DNA from: a virus | Length of the DNA: 52,929 bases | Virus record (IMG/VR): IMGVR_UViG_3300046689_000296 | Coordinates: 1-52,929 of that record | Strand: one strand, 5' to 3' | Part shown: in pieces, positions 15,149-22,726 of the stretch | How positions within the stretch are numbered: position 1 is the stretch's first letter | How the letters are laid out: each line of letters starts with the position of its first letter | Notes under the pieces: generated by a model | Database searches by the model: none | What the model saw: the letters and a program-made list of their open reading frames with translations, nothing else | Told to the model about the DNA's origin: nothing | Made by a program: the position numbers and the translations under genes

Positions 15149-15165
15149 GATACCGCAACAGTATC
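15149..15165. promoter_or_regulatory. Operator-like palindrome in leftward promoter
   Basis: GATACCGCAACAGTATC. On the minus strand TTGCGT (15175-15170) and TATCGT (15152-15147) are 17 bp apart and the site fills the spacer. 52 bp upstream of ATG 15097. Confidence 0.88.
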
Positions 15166-15178
15166 CGTAACGCAATAC

Positions 15179-15538
15179 CTAATTTCGTGCTTTCATGCAA
15201 AGTTCACGGAAGCGCCGCTGTTCCGCGTCGTATCCGGCCAGGTTGGCGTGCATCCATGCTGGCGATGCACTACGTTTTGTCTTGCGTTCGATTGCCTCGC
15301 GTAAGGCGTCGCCTTCTAGCAAGGCATAGCGCACGCGTGATGTCGTCGCGTCGCGCCATACGATTCCCTTTGCGACGAGCGCATGCAGGGCATCGCGCAC
15401 GGCTGATCGCGGGCTTTCGTGGAGTAGGGCGCACACTTCGTCTTGCGTGTAGTGATACGCCGGGACCATTGCGCCGATCAGTTCTTCGTGAGCGACGGTT
15501 TCAGCTTGGCGTGAGCTGCTGATTGCGATGTTTTTCAT
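15179..15538 (-). CDS. Hypothetical winged-helix-like protein
   Basis: 119 residues. YHYTQDEVCALLHESPRSAV followed by RDALHALVAKGIVWRDATTSRVRYAL has the pattern of a winged HTH: helix, turn, recognition helix, then a beta wing. A basic helical tail (REAIERKTKR) follows. It may be a DNA-binding early regulator. Last gene of the unit starting at 19144. Confidence 0.55.
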   Translation of the reverse strand: MKNIAISSSRQAETVAHEELIGAMVPAYHYTQDEVCALLHESPRSAVRDALHALVAKGIVWRDATTSRVRYALLEGDALREAIERKTKRSASPAWMHANLAGYDAEQRRFRELCMKARN

Positions 15539-15813
15539 GCTTTGTCCGTTTTGCGCGCGGGGTAGGGGCGTACCTCGCCGTAGTAGGCCGTCACTTTCTT
15601 TCCGCGCCTAAGTGCGTCTTCGGCGATCGAATCACTCCATCCTGAGAGCATCGACGTCTCAATATCCGACCACTGAATCAGCGCTGCGATCGGCGTTTCT
15701 AGCTTCTTGCGCAGCGTCTGCACCTCAGCCTCAAGCGCTGCATAGTCGGAATGGCGCACGTATAAGCCATTGGGGCAGGGCGCCGAACTTGTGCCGAATC
15801 GTTGAACTGTCAT
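15535..15813 (-). CDS. Hypothetical protein
   Basis: 92 residues. DYAALEAEVQTLRKKLETPI is a short coiled coil. ATGA-type overlaps join it to both neighbours. No function recognised. Confidence 0.58.
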   Translation of the reverse strand: MTVQRFGTSSAPCPNGLYVRHSDYAALEAEVQTLRKKLETPIAALIQWSDIETSMLSGWSDSIAEDALRRGKKVTAYYGEVRPYPARKTDKA

Positions 15814-16016
15814 TTCGTCTCCATCTGATATGCCGCAACAGCCTTTCCAACGGCGGCGCCGATGGTCTCAGGGCTTGCGCCTTGCAAGGAGCCGAAAATC
15901 TTGACGGCCATGAATGCCGAGCCAGCGAATACGCAGATCGCCATCACTGCAACGAATGCAAACCAAACTTTGAAAAATGTGGGGATTCCATGCCCGCCAA
16001 AATCGTTGCGCTTCAT
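15810..16016 (-). CDS. Small single-pass membrane protein
   Basis: 68 residues from ATG 16016 (GGAGACAGT). One transmembrane segment (FFKVWFAFVAVMAICVFAGSAF) after a polar N-terminus (MKRNDFGGHGIPT). It overlaps neighbours by 4 bp on each side. Role unknown. Confidence 0.6.
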   Translation of the reverse strand: MKRNDFGGHGIPTFFKVWFAFVAVMAICVFAGSAFMAVKIFGSLQGASPETIGAAVGKAVAAYQMETK

Positions 16017-16459
16017 ACTGTCTCCATGTGTGGTTGTGCTGTACCCATCTTCATTGCGCGCGCCGGCTCCCATAGCTCATACGCGCGATCCCATGCTGCG
16101 AACTTTTCCTCGCGGGGCGCTTTGCCTTGGTCGAGCCATTGATGGCACCAGTGGCAGCCCGGCACAGTGCGCGAGTGGCTTGCTTTGAGGCCCATTCCTT
16201 TGCCGTCGCGTGACTGGTTGCTATGGCACGGCACAACGATGTCTGGGGATGCTTCGCCGCCACAGATGACGCGCAGATAGCAGGCTTCACCGCGGCATGC
16301 CTCCAGATACTTCGATCCCTCGGCGACGGTCGGCCGCTTCGGCGCGCGCTTCTTCATCGGCTTGCGCCCCAGTTCCTTCGTCGCGCTGCGAAAGCTGCTG
16401 AATGACGCGCCGGGCTTGCGAGCGAATGCGCTCGGCTTGAGTGGTGTTGATCGCTTCAT
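16013..16459 (-). CDS. YbcO/DUF1364-like HNH nuclease
   Basis: 148 residues. A basic N-terminal tail (KELGRKPMKKRAPKRPTV) precedes YLEACRGEACYLRVICGGEA and VPCHSNQSRDGKGMGLKASH, then VPGCHWCHQWLDQG. This is the Cys/His order of the DUF1364 (YbcO-type) ββα-metal nuclease family, common in lambdoid nin regions and thought to act in recombination. It sits with NinB and RusA here, consistent with that. ATG 16459 starts MKRSTPLKPSAF. Confidence 0.78.
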   Translation of the reverse strand: MKRSTPLKPSAFARKPGASFSSFRSATKELGRKPMKKRAPKRPTVAEGSKYLEACRGEACYLRVICGGEASPDIVVPCHSNQSRDGKGMGLKASHSRTVPGCHWCHQWLDQGKAPREEKFAAWDRAYELWEPARAMKMGTAQPHMETV

Positions 16460-16851
16460 CGCGCCCCCGCCAGCAATCCGGCAAACGGATGTGCTCGACC
16501 ATCGCAAGCAGTCCTACGCGCCTTGTATACGCCAGCGTATTTGCGGTAGTGACGAGCCGATGCCTGTTTGCGTGCATCGACCAGGTCCGGCTGCGGCTTG
16601 TCGCGCTTGTCGCCGGCCCGGTACACCGCGCCCCACAATCCGCTCTTGCCGACCATGCGGTGCCAGTCGCAGATGTAGACCTGCTTCGGCGTCTCGGCGC
16701 GCAACATGCGCAAATGGCGGCGCACGCCAGTCTCGGCGATGCCGACGAGCGCTTCGAGTTCCTTGGCGGTCAGCGCTTCCTGCTGGAGCAGTTCGAGGAT
16801 CTTGTTGCGCGTGGCGTGGCGCACGCTGTTGGCGTTGAGCTTGCCGGTCAT
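16456..16851 (-). CDS. Winged-helix DNA-binding protein
   Basis: 131 residues. RNKILELLQQEALTAKELEA followed by ETGVRRHLRMLRAE is a clear wHTH; the rest is basic (KASARHYRKYAGVYKARRT). It is placed between the YbcO-like and NinB genes with ATGA overlaps. A regulatory or nucleoid role is possible; not assigned. Confidence 0.6.
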   Translation of the reverse strand: MTGKLNANSVRHATRNKILELLQQEALTAKELEALVGIAETGVRRHLRMLRAETPKQVYICDWHRMVGKSGLWGAVYRAGDKRDKPQPDLVDARKQASARHYRKYAGVYKARRTACDGRAHPFAGLLAGAR

Positions 16852-17264
16852 GCTGCAAGTCCCTCCATGCCCGCATCAGCCGCGATCCTGATGTCATTGC
16901 CGGCACACCAAGCGAGTACGTATTCGATCAGGCTATTGAGGCGCTTGACGCCCATCTGGGCCGTCGATTCGCGGATATTGACCCACTCCCCCTCAAGGCC
17001 CGGAACCATGTCGGATCCAATGCCGGTCGCTACCGCATGCGCAGATACCATAAGAGTTTTCCACTGGACGGCCGTCAGGCTGCGCCCGCGGAAATCTGCC
17101 TGCTTGGCGATCTGCGTGAAAAGTGAATGAAGCAGTGCGTTCTGTTGGATTGTGCGGGTGCGTTCTTGCAGGATCAACACGTGACCGTCAGGCCGCTTGT
17201 GCACGGCATCGGCTGCCATGCGGCGATTGTGCGGCGTCAGGAAGATCGTTAATTTGTCGCTCAT
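16848..17264 (-). CDS. ninB: NinB-like recombination protein
   Basis: 138 residues from ATG 17264. HNRRMAADAVHKRPDGHVLI, then QQNALLHSLFTQIAKQADFRG, TAVQWKTLMVSAHAVATG and a final LNSLIEYVLAWCAGNDI are the conserved blocks of NinB/Orf proteins, which bind ssDNA and SSB and promote phage recombination. The start overlaps the rusA stop. SSB and a Sak4-like ATPase in the same region support a recombination module. Confidence 0.85.
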   Translation of the reverse strand: MSDKLTIFLTPHNRRMAADAVHKRPDGHVLILQERTRTIQQNALLHSLFTQIAKQADFRGRSLTAVQWKTLMVSAHAVATGIGSDMVPGLEGEWVNIRESTAQMGVKRLNSLIEYVLAWCAGNDIRIAADAGMEGLAA

Positions 17265-17638
17265 CACGCCCCCATCACCATGACACCGAGCCGACCGCCC
17301 TTGACGATCTCGCCGCGGCATACCAGCAGCTCGTCGATCTGCGAATCGTCGTCATAGACGCCCGCGTGCGTCAGCGCATCGAGCGCGGCTTTCACACGAT
17401 TGTCAATATCGGCAATGCGTCGATCGCGCATGCTCACATGCAGCGCCACGCATAACCGGGCGGCACCGAACTTGATGGCGTTGCGCTCTGCGACGATCTC
17501 GGCGACACGCTTGCGGAAGTCCTTGCCTTCCTTCGTGACATAGATGCCGCGCTGCGACTTCCTCCAATAGCAATTGATCGACGGCGGAAGTGGGAGGGTG
17601 AGGAACTGCGCAACGCCGGATAATGGATGGTCTGTCAT
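17264..17638 (-). CDS. rusA: RusA-like Holliday junction resolvase
   Basis: 124 residues. LPPSINCYWRKSQRGIYVTK is the N-terminal block; RRIADIDNRVKAALDALTHA with DDSQIDEL gives the conserved aspartates that bind the metal ion in RusA. Such enzymes cut four-way junctions made in phage recombination or replication. ATGA overlap with the methyltransferase gene. Confidence 0.9.
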   Translation of the reverse strand: MTDHPLSGVAQFLTLPLPPSINCYWRKSQRGIYVTKEGKDFRKRVAEIVAERNAIKFGAARLCVALHVSMRDRRIADIDNRVKAALDALTHAGVYDDDSQIDELLVCRGEIVKGGRLGVMVMGA

Positions 17639-18354
17639 GCCAGCAACCCCATCTGCTCATGCTTAGCTGGCGCAGGTGCGTCGAACAGCGAAACTTGGCG
17701 CTGTGCATCCTCTATGCGCTTGCAGGCGATTTCGAAGTACTTCGGCTCGCGCTCGATACCTGTGAACGAGCGGCCTAATCGCGTTGCTGCTACTCCGGTC
17801 GTACCCGATCCCATGAACGGGTCGATGATCGTTTCGGGCATTCCTGCCTGCTCGATGCACCACTGCATGACAGCGACCGGTTTCTGGGTCGGATGGACGC
17901 GCTGCACACCCTTTTCCTCGCCCGCGCGCAACATCCCATTCCAGAGATGGCGAAAAATTCGCACCGCCTTAGGGAGATTGGTCCATGCCAATTCGCAATC
18001 AGCAAAGTCAGTTGCGCCGTTCTGCTTGTCCCAGATCAGCCAGCAAGACGATGGCGGCATCGGGTAGTAGTTGCCGCCAAAAATTATTGCGATCTTCCCT
18101 GCCTGCAAAACGGCATCAAGCAACGCGCCATCAATAGGGCTTTGATCCCAATCAAATTGGCCGTAGTCGACCTGATCGGCCACCTGCTTTGATTTCCATG
18201 TGTCTTTGCGCTGCCGACCAGCGATCTTTTTGCTGCTTTCGGCAATCCCATACGGAGGATCAGTAATCACCGCATCCACCCGCTGCAGAGTCGGCAGGAT
18301 CTCGCGGCAGTCGCCTAAATACAGCGTTGCATCGCCGATGATTTCTTTTTTCAT
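17635..18354 (-). CDS. DNA methyltransferase (N6-adenine/N4-cytosine, β-class order)
   Basis: 239 residues. The catalytic DPPYG (VDAVITDPPYGIA) is near residue 33 and the SAM-binding FMGSGTTGVAATRLGR lies near the C-terminus, with HPTQKPVAVMQWCIEQAG between. Motif IV before motif I is the β-class arrangement. Probably protects phage DNA from host restriction or regulates genes; target sequence unknown. No partner endonuclease is adjacent, so it is an orphan. Confidence 0.9.
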   Translation of the reverse strand: MKKEIIGDATLYLGDCREILPTLQRVDAVITDPPYGIAESSKKIAGRQRKDTWKSKQVADQVDYGQFDWDQSPIDGALLDAVLQAGKIAIIFGGNYYPMPPSSCWLIWDKQNGATDFADCELAWTNLPKAVRIFRHLWNGMLRAGEEKGVQRVHPTQKPVAVMQWCIEQAGMPETIIDPFMGSGTTGVAATRLGRSFTGIEREPKYFEIACKRIEDAQRQVSLFDAPAPAKHEQMGLLA

Positions 18355-18533
18355 GCTTTTCGGTCGCTCCTAATAAACGCCCATAGCTCTTTCTTTGCCC
18401 GCTCAGCCGCTGCATCGCCGGCCGTCTGCCGCACGCGCTCGACAATCGCCTTGGCCTTGTCGAAATAGCCGCTTCGCCCGTCGCGCACTGCGGCGAGGAA
18501 GCGCGCTAAACAGTCGGCTTGCGTCAGCACCAT
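18351..18533 (-). CDS. Small hypothetical protein
   Basis: 60 residues: MVLTQADCLARFLAAVRDGR, then a helical basic part (KAKAIVERVRQTAGDAAAER). Overlaps the methyltransferase start by 4 bp. No family recognised. Confidence 0.6.
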   Translation of the reverse strand: MVLTQADCLARFLAAVRDGRSGYFDKAKAIVERVRQTAGDAAAERAKKELWAFIRSDRKA

Positions 18534-18637
18534 GGAATAGCCGCAAACGAAACGGTGCGCAGGATGTACCAGCAGCCATGATCCACAGAGCCGTACTCGC
18601 TGTAGGCGTCGAACTTGATGCGAATCATGGTGTGCAT
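18524..18637 (-). CDS. Small hypothetical protein (37 aa)
   Basis: Starts MHTMIRIKFDAYSEYGSVDH and ends in ...AAIPWC at a TGA inside the next gene (10-bp overlap). The ribosome site is weak. It fills the only gap between two early genes. Confidence 0.5.
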   Translation of the reverse strand: MHTMIRIKFDAYSEYGSVDHGCWYILRTVSFAAIPWC

Positions 18638-18649
18638 GGCGGGTCTCGG

Positions 18650-19144
18650 TTAAACGCGGATCTCTAGCCGATCCTTGACGATCAGCCGTGCGCCGGCGAT
18701 CTCTTGGCCTGCTTCTAGCGCCTTCTTGATCTCGGTCTTGTTCGGCTCGGTCTTGACGCGCATGTATTGCTGCGGCACGGCGTCGGCATCGACGACTTCG
18801 ACGGACTTGTCGCGGCCTTCGCGCAGGGCAATCGTCACCAGCGGGTTTTCGATGCGCAGGCGTTGCGCAGACTTCATGTTCTGTTGGAGGTAGCCTTCCA
18901 GGCGCTCAGCGCGCGCTTCCCACTTGCGTGCGCGCTCGACGATCTCAGCAGCCGCATCGCGCATCATCTTTGCGTTAGCGGCAATTTCGCGCGAGATCAG
19001 GGCGCAGCCGACAGCCTTCTTGTCGAAGTCCTCGGCGCAGCCTTCAAGCGTGTCCTCGATGGTCGTGTCGTCGAAACCTGCATCCATCAGGTCGTTGCGG
19101 ATTGCCAGCAGCTCGCCGGTCAACTGGTACAGTGGCGGGTTCAT
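18650..19144 (-). CDS. Siphovirus Gp157-like protein
   Basis: 164 residues from ATG 19144 (AAAAGGAACTGAA). LYQLTGELLAIRNDLMDAG, the central coiled coil (AANAKMMRDAAAEIVERARK) and KSAQRLRIENPLVTIALREG/VDADAVPQQYMRVK...DK.EIKKALEAGQ.I.GA are the conserved blocks of the Gp157 family, linked in streptococcal phage to resistance or recombination functions. First gene of an operator-controlled leftward unit. Confidence 0.8.
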   Translation of the reverse strand: MNPPLYQLTGELLAIRNDLMDAGFDDTTIEDTLEGCAEDFDKKAVGCALISREIAANAKMMRDAAAEIVERARKWEARAERLEGYLQQNMKSAQRLRIENPLVTIALREGRDKSVEVVDADAVPQQYMRVKTEPNKTEIKKALEAGQEIAGARLIVKDRLEIRV

Positions 19145-19192
19145 TTCAGTTCCTTTTGATTGTGTGTGCTGCGGTATCGGTGCATGCATAAA

Positions 19193-19209
19193 GATACCAT
19201 GACGGTATC
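19193..19209. promoter_or_regulatory. Operator-like palindrome in leftward promoter
   Basis: GATACCATGACGGTATC. Minus strand -10 TATCTT (19196-19191); the best -35 TTGACC (19221-19216) has a 19-bp spacer. 49 bp upstream of ATG 19144. A second half-site GTATC lies at 19174. Confidence 0.85.
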
Positions 19210-19217
19210 CTTAGCGG

Positions 19218-19460
19218 TCAAATTTTTTTACGCCGCAGGCCGCGCCATTCGAAGCCGCCTTCGCGGTCTGCCTCCCTGCTCGGTCGATGCTTGCACGACT
19301 CGGCACCGTGTGGCGTCTGCGCCGTGTATGACCAACGATTGCCGGTCCAGTAGCTGAACAGGCGAAAGATGGTCTTGCCGTTCGGCTTGCGGCGCACTTC
19401 GTACACGCCGATGTGCCGCGGCTTTATGCTCTTGTCGAACCAGTCTGTGAACTCTTGCAT
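19218..19460 (-). CDS. Hypothetical protein
   Basis: 80 residues. WFDKSIKPRHIGVYEVRRKP followed by IFRLFSYWTGNRWSYTAQTP resembles a small SH3-like beta fold seen in many phage early proteins (G-Y-E...W.G..W). Basic C-terminus. GGAG lies before ATG 19460. Last gene of the unit from 21491. Confidence 0.6.
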   Translation of the reverse strand: MQEFTDWFDKSIKPRHIGVYEVRRKPNGKTIFRLFSYWTGNRWSYTAQTPHGAESCKHRPSREADREGGFEWRGLRRKKI

Positions 19461-19478
19461 GTGAGGTCTCCTGGCTGA

Positions 19479-19496
19479 CGCCGGCCCGGGCCGGCG
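19479..19496. repeat. 18-bp perfect GC palindrome
   Basis: CGCCGGCCCGGGCCGGCG, self-complementary throughout, in the 48-bp gap between ssb and the 80-residue gene. No U-tract follows on either strand. Could be a pausing or attenuating hairpin. Confidence 0.6.
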
Positions 19497-19508
19497 ACGC
19501 GTTTCGCT

Positions 19509-20012
19509 TTAGATCAGCGACCACTTGGCGCGTGAATACGCCGGGCTGAATGGGATGTCGTCGTCCATTTCGTCAAATCCGCCTCCCTGCGGAACCGGGC
19601 GGCGTTCGCTGGCTTGGCCGTTCTGAGGCTGGCGCGGCTCCGATCGCTGCCCTCCCTTCGACTGTTCACCGCCATCGGCTCGACCGCCAAGCATCTTCAA
19701 TGACTCGACGACCACCTCGACGGAATACTTGTCGACGCCTGCCTGGTCTTGCCACTTGCGTGTGCGGATTCGGCCTTCGATGTAGACCGACGATCCCTTC
19801 TTCAGATACTCGGCCGCGATTTCAGCCAAGCGCCCGAACAGGTTGCAGCGATGCCATTCGGTGTGCTCCTTCTTCTCGCCGCTCGCCTTGTCTTTCCACG
19901 ACTCGGTAGTCGCGACGCGAATATTTGCTACAGCATCGCCGCTCGGCAGGTAGCGCACTTCGGGGTCTGCGCCGAGGTTGCCGATGATGATTAGCTTATT
20001 GACGGATGCCAT
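19509..20012 (-). CDS. ssb: Single-stranded DNA-binding protein
   Basis: 167 residues. [40 protein letters not shown] and [15 protein letters not shown] are the OB-fold blocks of bacterial SSB. A Gly/Gln-rich linker leads to MDDDIPF, the protein-interaction tip, but here the tip is followed by 12 more residues ([12 protein letters not shown]) and is not terminal. Co-transcribed with the Sak4-like ATPase, its usual partner in phage single-strand annealing or replication. Confidence 0.92.
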   Translation of the reverse strand: MASVNKLIIIGNLGADPEVRYLPSGDAVANIRVATTESWKDKASGEKKEHTEWHRCNLFGRLAEIAAEYLKKGSSVYIEGRIRTRKWQDQAGVDKYSVEVVVESLKMLGGRADGGEQSKGGQRSEPRQPQNGQASERRPVPQGGGFDEMDDDIPFSPAYSRAKWSLI

Positions 20013-20015
20013 GGA

Positions 20016-20948
20016 TTACGCTCCTGCTGTTTCGGGGGTTTGTTGTGATTCGGTTGCCAGCTTTGCGGCGCGAGCTGCACGAGCGGCGTCGCGTGCTGCT
20101 TTGAACTCAGAGATAGCTTGCGTTGCATCGCCGATTTTGCTGCGCGGCAAATCGCCAACGGCCGCAATCTCGAACTTCTCGCAGAAGCGTTGCGCGGTCA
20201 GGCCGGAGTCGGCCATTGCGTTAAGCAAGTCGTCGCGCTCGGCCATTGAAACCTTCTGCGGCTGCTCGACGCCAGATTCGAGCCACGTCCGCAGTTCCTC
20301 GCCGGTATCCTTGCCGATCTTGAAATATCGGCCATCGAAAAGTGACGTGCGATCTTTGGTTGTGCTGGCAACGTGGCTTGCATCGATGTCAAGCATGACG
20401 GTGAACTCATATTCCATCCCGTCGCGCTGAATAGGCGCCATACCGACCTTCTTGGGAACCTGCTTGCCGCGGTCGTTCGTTTCGAGCACGTATTCCGTCT
20501 TCGAGCGCATCGTCGCGATGATGTGGCAGGGACTCTTGAGCATCGCCTCGACAAGCGAGTTATGCTCGGGCGTAATCGTGCGCCAAGCTGCATAACCATT
20601 CGCCTTGCCGCTATCTGCGATCTTGCCTTGCTTGTCGAGCAGGCCGCCATCACCCGCCCATGCGTGCGTCAGGCTGTCGATGATGATGGTTGTGTAGCCG
20701 GCCGCTTCGAACGCCTTGATTGCTTGCAGGTATTTCGGCACGGTGTAGGGTGCCTCGATGCCGATCACGTCGTATTCGCCCAGGTCCGCGTACAGATCGG
20801 CGGAGCCGTGTTCGGTGTCGATGATTCCGACCTTACCGCCGAGGCCGAAGGCCAAGAGCAGCGCGGAATACGTCTTGCCCGCTCCGCTCGGTGCTGCAAT
20901 GCCAAGCCTCAGTTTTGCTTTCTTGCGCTGCGCTTTCCGGATTTCCAT
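20016..20948 (-). CDS. Sak4-like RecA-family ATPase
   Basis: 310 residues from ATG 20948. Walker A GIAAPSGAGKTYSALLLAFG at about residue 17, Walker B TTIIIDSLTHAW, and HIIATMRSKTEYVLETNDRG as the L1/Q region. The C-terminus is Ala-rich with AARDAARAARAAKLATES. Size and motif order match the Sak4 recombinase family, which acts with SSB in phage homologous recombination. A short overlapping ORF covers its 5' end. Confidence 0.85.
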   Translation of the reverse strand: MEIRKAQRKKAKLRLGIAAPSGAGKTYSALLLAFGLGGKVGIIDTEHGSADLYADLGEYDVIGIEAPYTVPKYLQAIKAFEAAGYTTIIIDSLTHAWAGDGGLLDKQGKIADSGKANGYAAWRTITPEHNSLVEAMLKSPCHIIATMRSKTEYVLETNDRGKQVPKKVGMAPIQRDGMEYEFTVMLDIDASHVASTTKDRTSLFDGRYFKIGKDTGEELRTWLESGVEQPQKVSMAERDDLLNAMADSGLTAQRFCEKFEIAAVGDLPRSKIGDATQAISEFKAARDAARAARAAKLATESQQTPETAGA

Positions 20949-21036
20949 GGTGCTTCTCCCGTTGATGAAATTGGTACTGCTGCTGTTCTTCAAGCTCGGC
21001 TTGCCACTGCCAGCCGTCGTCGTCTGGCGCGTCCAT
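20833..21036 (-). CDS. Overlapping small ORF (67 aa)
   Basis: ATG 21036 follows the upstream stop directly (TAGATG) and has AAGGTGA 7 bp before it, a better site than many neighbours. MDAPDDDGWQWQAELEEQQQ opens a polar, Gln/Glu-rich protein. Its last 116 bp overlap the Sak4 gene in another frame. It may be real, or a coupling leader for Sak4. Confidence 0.45.
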   Translation of the reverse strand: MDAPDDDGWQWQAELEEQQQYQFHQREKHHGNPESAAQESKTEAWHCSTERSGQDVFRAALGLRPRR

Positions 21037-21273
21037 CTAGCTCACCTTGACGTGTAGGAAATGGCGGGCGATGTAGTGGGGCACGTGTCCGCTGCTGATC
21101 GCTACGCGGGGCTGAACACCGCGACGAGCGAGATCGGCTTTGGCTGCACGCTGGCGCTGCTCAGTGCGCGCGCAGAGTGCTTTGTATTGGCTGTCGATGA
21201 TCTCGGCTTGCGAGAGGCGCACATTCGTCTGGACGTGGCGCAGGTCATTCAGTGACTTGGCGATCAGTTGCAT
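21037..21273 (-). CDS. Hypothetical protein
   Basis: 78 residues from ATG 21273 (GGAGCCCGG). Helical and basic: LNDLRHVQTNVRLSQAEIID, then RTEQRQRAAKADLARRGVQ. Overlaps the gene upstream by 10 bp. No function recognised. Confidence 0.58.
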   Translation of the reverse strand: MQLIAKSLNDLRHVQTNVRLSQAEIIDSQYKALCARTEQRQRAAKADLARRGVQPRVAISSGHVPHYIARHFLHVKVS

Positions 21274-21491
21274 ACCGGGCTCCGGGAGAAAGTAAGTACG
21301 ATCATCACGGCGAGAGCCATCGAGCACGCGCCAGCAGAGAAAGCAAGAAACAGGTCGTTGACCTTGCATACGCTAGCTACTACGGTATCCGTAGAGTGCA
21401 AATTTTTTTCCGCGACGTCGGACTGACGCGGGCGGAAAATCGCTGCGGAGCATAATAATAACGCGGACTTCAGTTGCGATGCAGTGTTCAT
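21264..21491 (-). CDS. Small membrane protein with operator half-site in coding sequence
   Basis: 75 residues from ATG 21491. MNTASQLKSALLLCSAAIFR, a Thr/Val stretch (STDTVVAS) and a C-terminal transmembrane segment (LFLAFSAGACSMALAVMIVL). The STDTVV codons include TACGGATACCGTAG, an operator arm. First gene of an operator-controlled leftward unit (site at 21547, 56 bp upstream). Confidence 0.55.
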   Translation of the reverse strand: MNTASQLKSALLLCSAAIFRPRQSDVAEKNLHSTDTVVASVCKVNDLFLAFSAGACSMALAVMIVLTFSRSPVCN

Positions 21492-21546
21492 GGTGATTTC
21501 GTTCCGTTCGTGGTTTTGGTTTGTGTTTTGTCCTGCTGAGATGAAG

Positions 21547-21563
21547 GATACTAAAACGGTATC
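21547..21563. promoter_or_regulatory. Operator-like palindrome in leftward promoter
   Basis: GATACTAAAACGGTATC. Minus strand TTGCAC (21573-21568) and TATCCT (21550-21545) with a 17-bp spacer that contains most of the site. 56 bp upstream of ATG 21491. Confidence 0.88.
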
Positions 21564-21601
21564 CGTAGTGCAAGTGGTTTCGCGAAAAAATGTGCGGGTG
21601 C

Positions 21602-21802
21602 CTACAAACGCATCCACGTCTGATAGTCGGCTTCGCTCAGTCGATCACCTGGCAGCGCTGGCTTGGCATCTGGCTTGTGCGCGTCGCAATATTCGCGGCC
21701 TTCGTGCTGCCAATGCGCCTTCACGCGTGGGCCTAACTTGCGGCACACGCAGCAGTAGCGCCAGCCGCCGCGCTCGACCATCGCTTTCGTGATGCGATTC
21801 AT
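21602..21802 (-). CDS. Small zinc-finger-like protein
   Basis: 66 residues from ATG 21802 (AAGGAGCC). RYCCVCRKLGP...HWQHEGREYCDAHKPD gives a Cys-x2-Cys and a later Cys-x2-His, a likely zinc knuckle. Last gene of the leftward unit that starts at 23614. Function unknown. Confidence 0.6.
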   Translation of the reverse strand: MNRITKAMVERGGWRYCCVCRKLGPRVKAHWQHEGREYCDAHKPDAKPALPGDRLSEADYQTWMRL

Positions 21803-22194
21803 GCTGGCTCCTTCTTCATCGCTTGCACATGAGCCAGTGCCGCTTGTGCATGCTCGAGTTGGCGATTGAGGTGATGGATCTGCCATTCCTTGCGCGCAAT
21901 AAACGACTCGCGCGCTAGTTCCTCGGTCGGATAAGCCCACTTCTTGCGCGCATCGTTCAGAATGAAGCGCTCATGACCGAGGTAATCCTCGATCCAGCAG
22001 CCTTTAGGCGTGTTTCGCTTGATCTCGTAGTGGACAAGAAAGATCGTCACTTTGAGCGGGAGCCAGGACTCTTCTCGGTGCGCTTGCGACTCGTATCGGC
22101 ACAGACTGCCTAGCTTCCACCACGGCAGCGGTTCGCGCCCGCGTACACTGATTTGCGGCTCGTCGCTAGTCAGGATGTCAAAGTCCGCGCTCAT
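21799..22194 (-). CDS. Hypothetical protein
   Basis: 131 residues from ATG 22194 (overlapping the preceding stop as TGATG). SRPLPWW-like N-terminal strand region (EPLPWWKLGSLCRYESQAHR), a central LKVTIFLVHYEIKRNTPKGCW.EDYLGHERFILNDARKKWAYPT and a coiled-coil end (IHHLNRQLEHAQAALAHVQA). The central block recurs in many phage early proteins of unknown role. Confidence 0.62.
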   Translation of the reverse strand: MSADFDILTSDEPQISVRGREPLPWWKLGSLCRYESQAHREESWLPLKVTIFLVHYEIKRNTPKGCWIEDYLGHERFILNDARKKWAYPTEELARESFIARKEWQIHHLNRQLEHAQAALAHVQAMKKEPA

Positions 22195-22379
22195 CAATGA
22201 ACTCCTGTCGCATGAAAGGTGCGATGCGTCTGGCCGGCGATCTGTACGGATGCTTGCAGGGCAGAGGCGGATTCGATGCAGCGCGCAGCAATGTCGTGCG
22301 ATGCGCTGGCGTGCAGCGCGTCGGCGGCAGCTTTCAGCGCGGCGATTGCGTCGATGATCTTGTCAGGACTGACTTGCAT
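22194..22379 (-). CDS. Small helical hypothetical protein
   Basis: 61 residues from ATG 22379 (AGGGAGCC). MQVSPDKIIDAIAALKAAAD and ARCIESASALQASVQIAG form an amphipathic helical hairpin. No family recognised. Confidence 0.58.
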   Translation of the reverse strand: MQVSPDKIIDAIAALKAAADALHASASHDIAARCIESASALQASVQIAGQTHRTFHATGVH

Positions 22380-22726
22380 CACTGGCTCCCTTCGTGTTTC
22401 CAAGGCTGGTTGTAGTGCCGCGTCGAGTAGTCTGTAAGCATGATCGGCTCGCCGCGCTCAAAAATCCCGCTTCGCTCGCATTCCCGCGCACACCATTTGT
22501 TCATCTCGTGCGGGCCGCTCGGCTTGCCGTGTCCTCCTTCCCATGTGCCGGGTTGTGCCGGTGCGTCGCCTAGTTCGCCGTCCGCCAGCCACGCGACATC
22601 ATCTGGCTCGTTCTTGTCGAACTCGACATTCGGGCGGCTGCTGATACCCCATGCCTTATTGCATTGGCCATCGCAAGCGAGCGTGACATGACTGTCGAAC
22701 CAAAGGATCTGCTTTTGGTGGATCAC
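22379..22726 (-). CDS. Hypothetical protein, GTG start
   Basis: 115 residues; GTG 22726 overlaps the upstream stop (GTGA) behind GAGGTGAA. LACDGQCNKAWGISSRPNVE, then GTWEGGHGKPSGP...MNKWCARECERSG suggests two paired-Cys zinc sites. It belongs to a class of Cys-rich phage early proteins of unknown role. Confidence 0.62.
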   Translation of the reverse strand: MIHQKQILWFDSHVTLACDGQCNKAWGISSRPNVEFDKNEPDDVAWLADGELGDAPAQPGTWEGGHGKPSGPHEMNKWCARECERSGIFERGEPIMLTDYSTRHYNQPWKHEGSQ

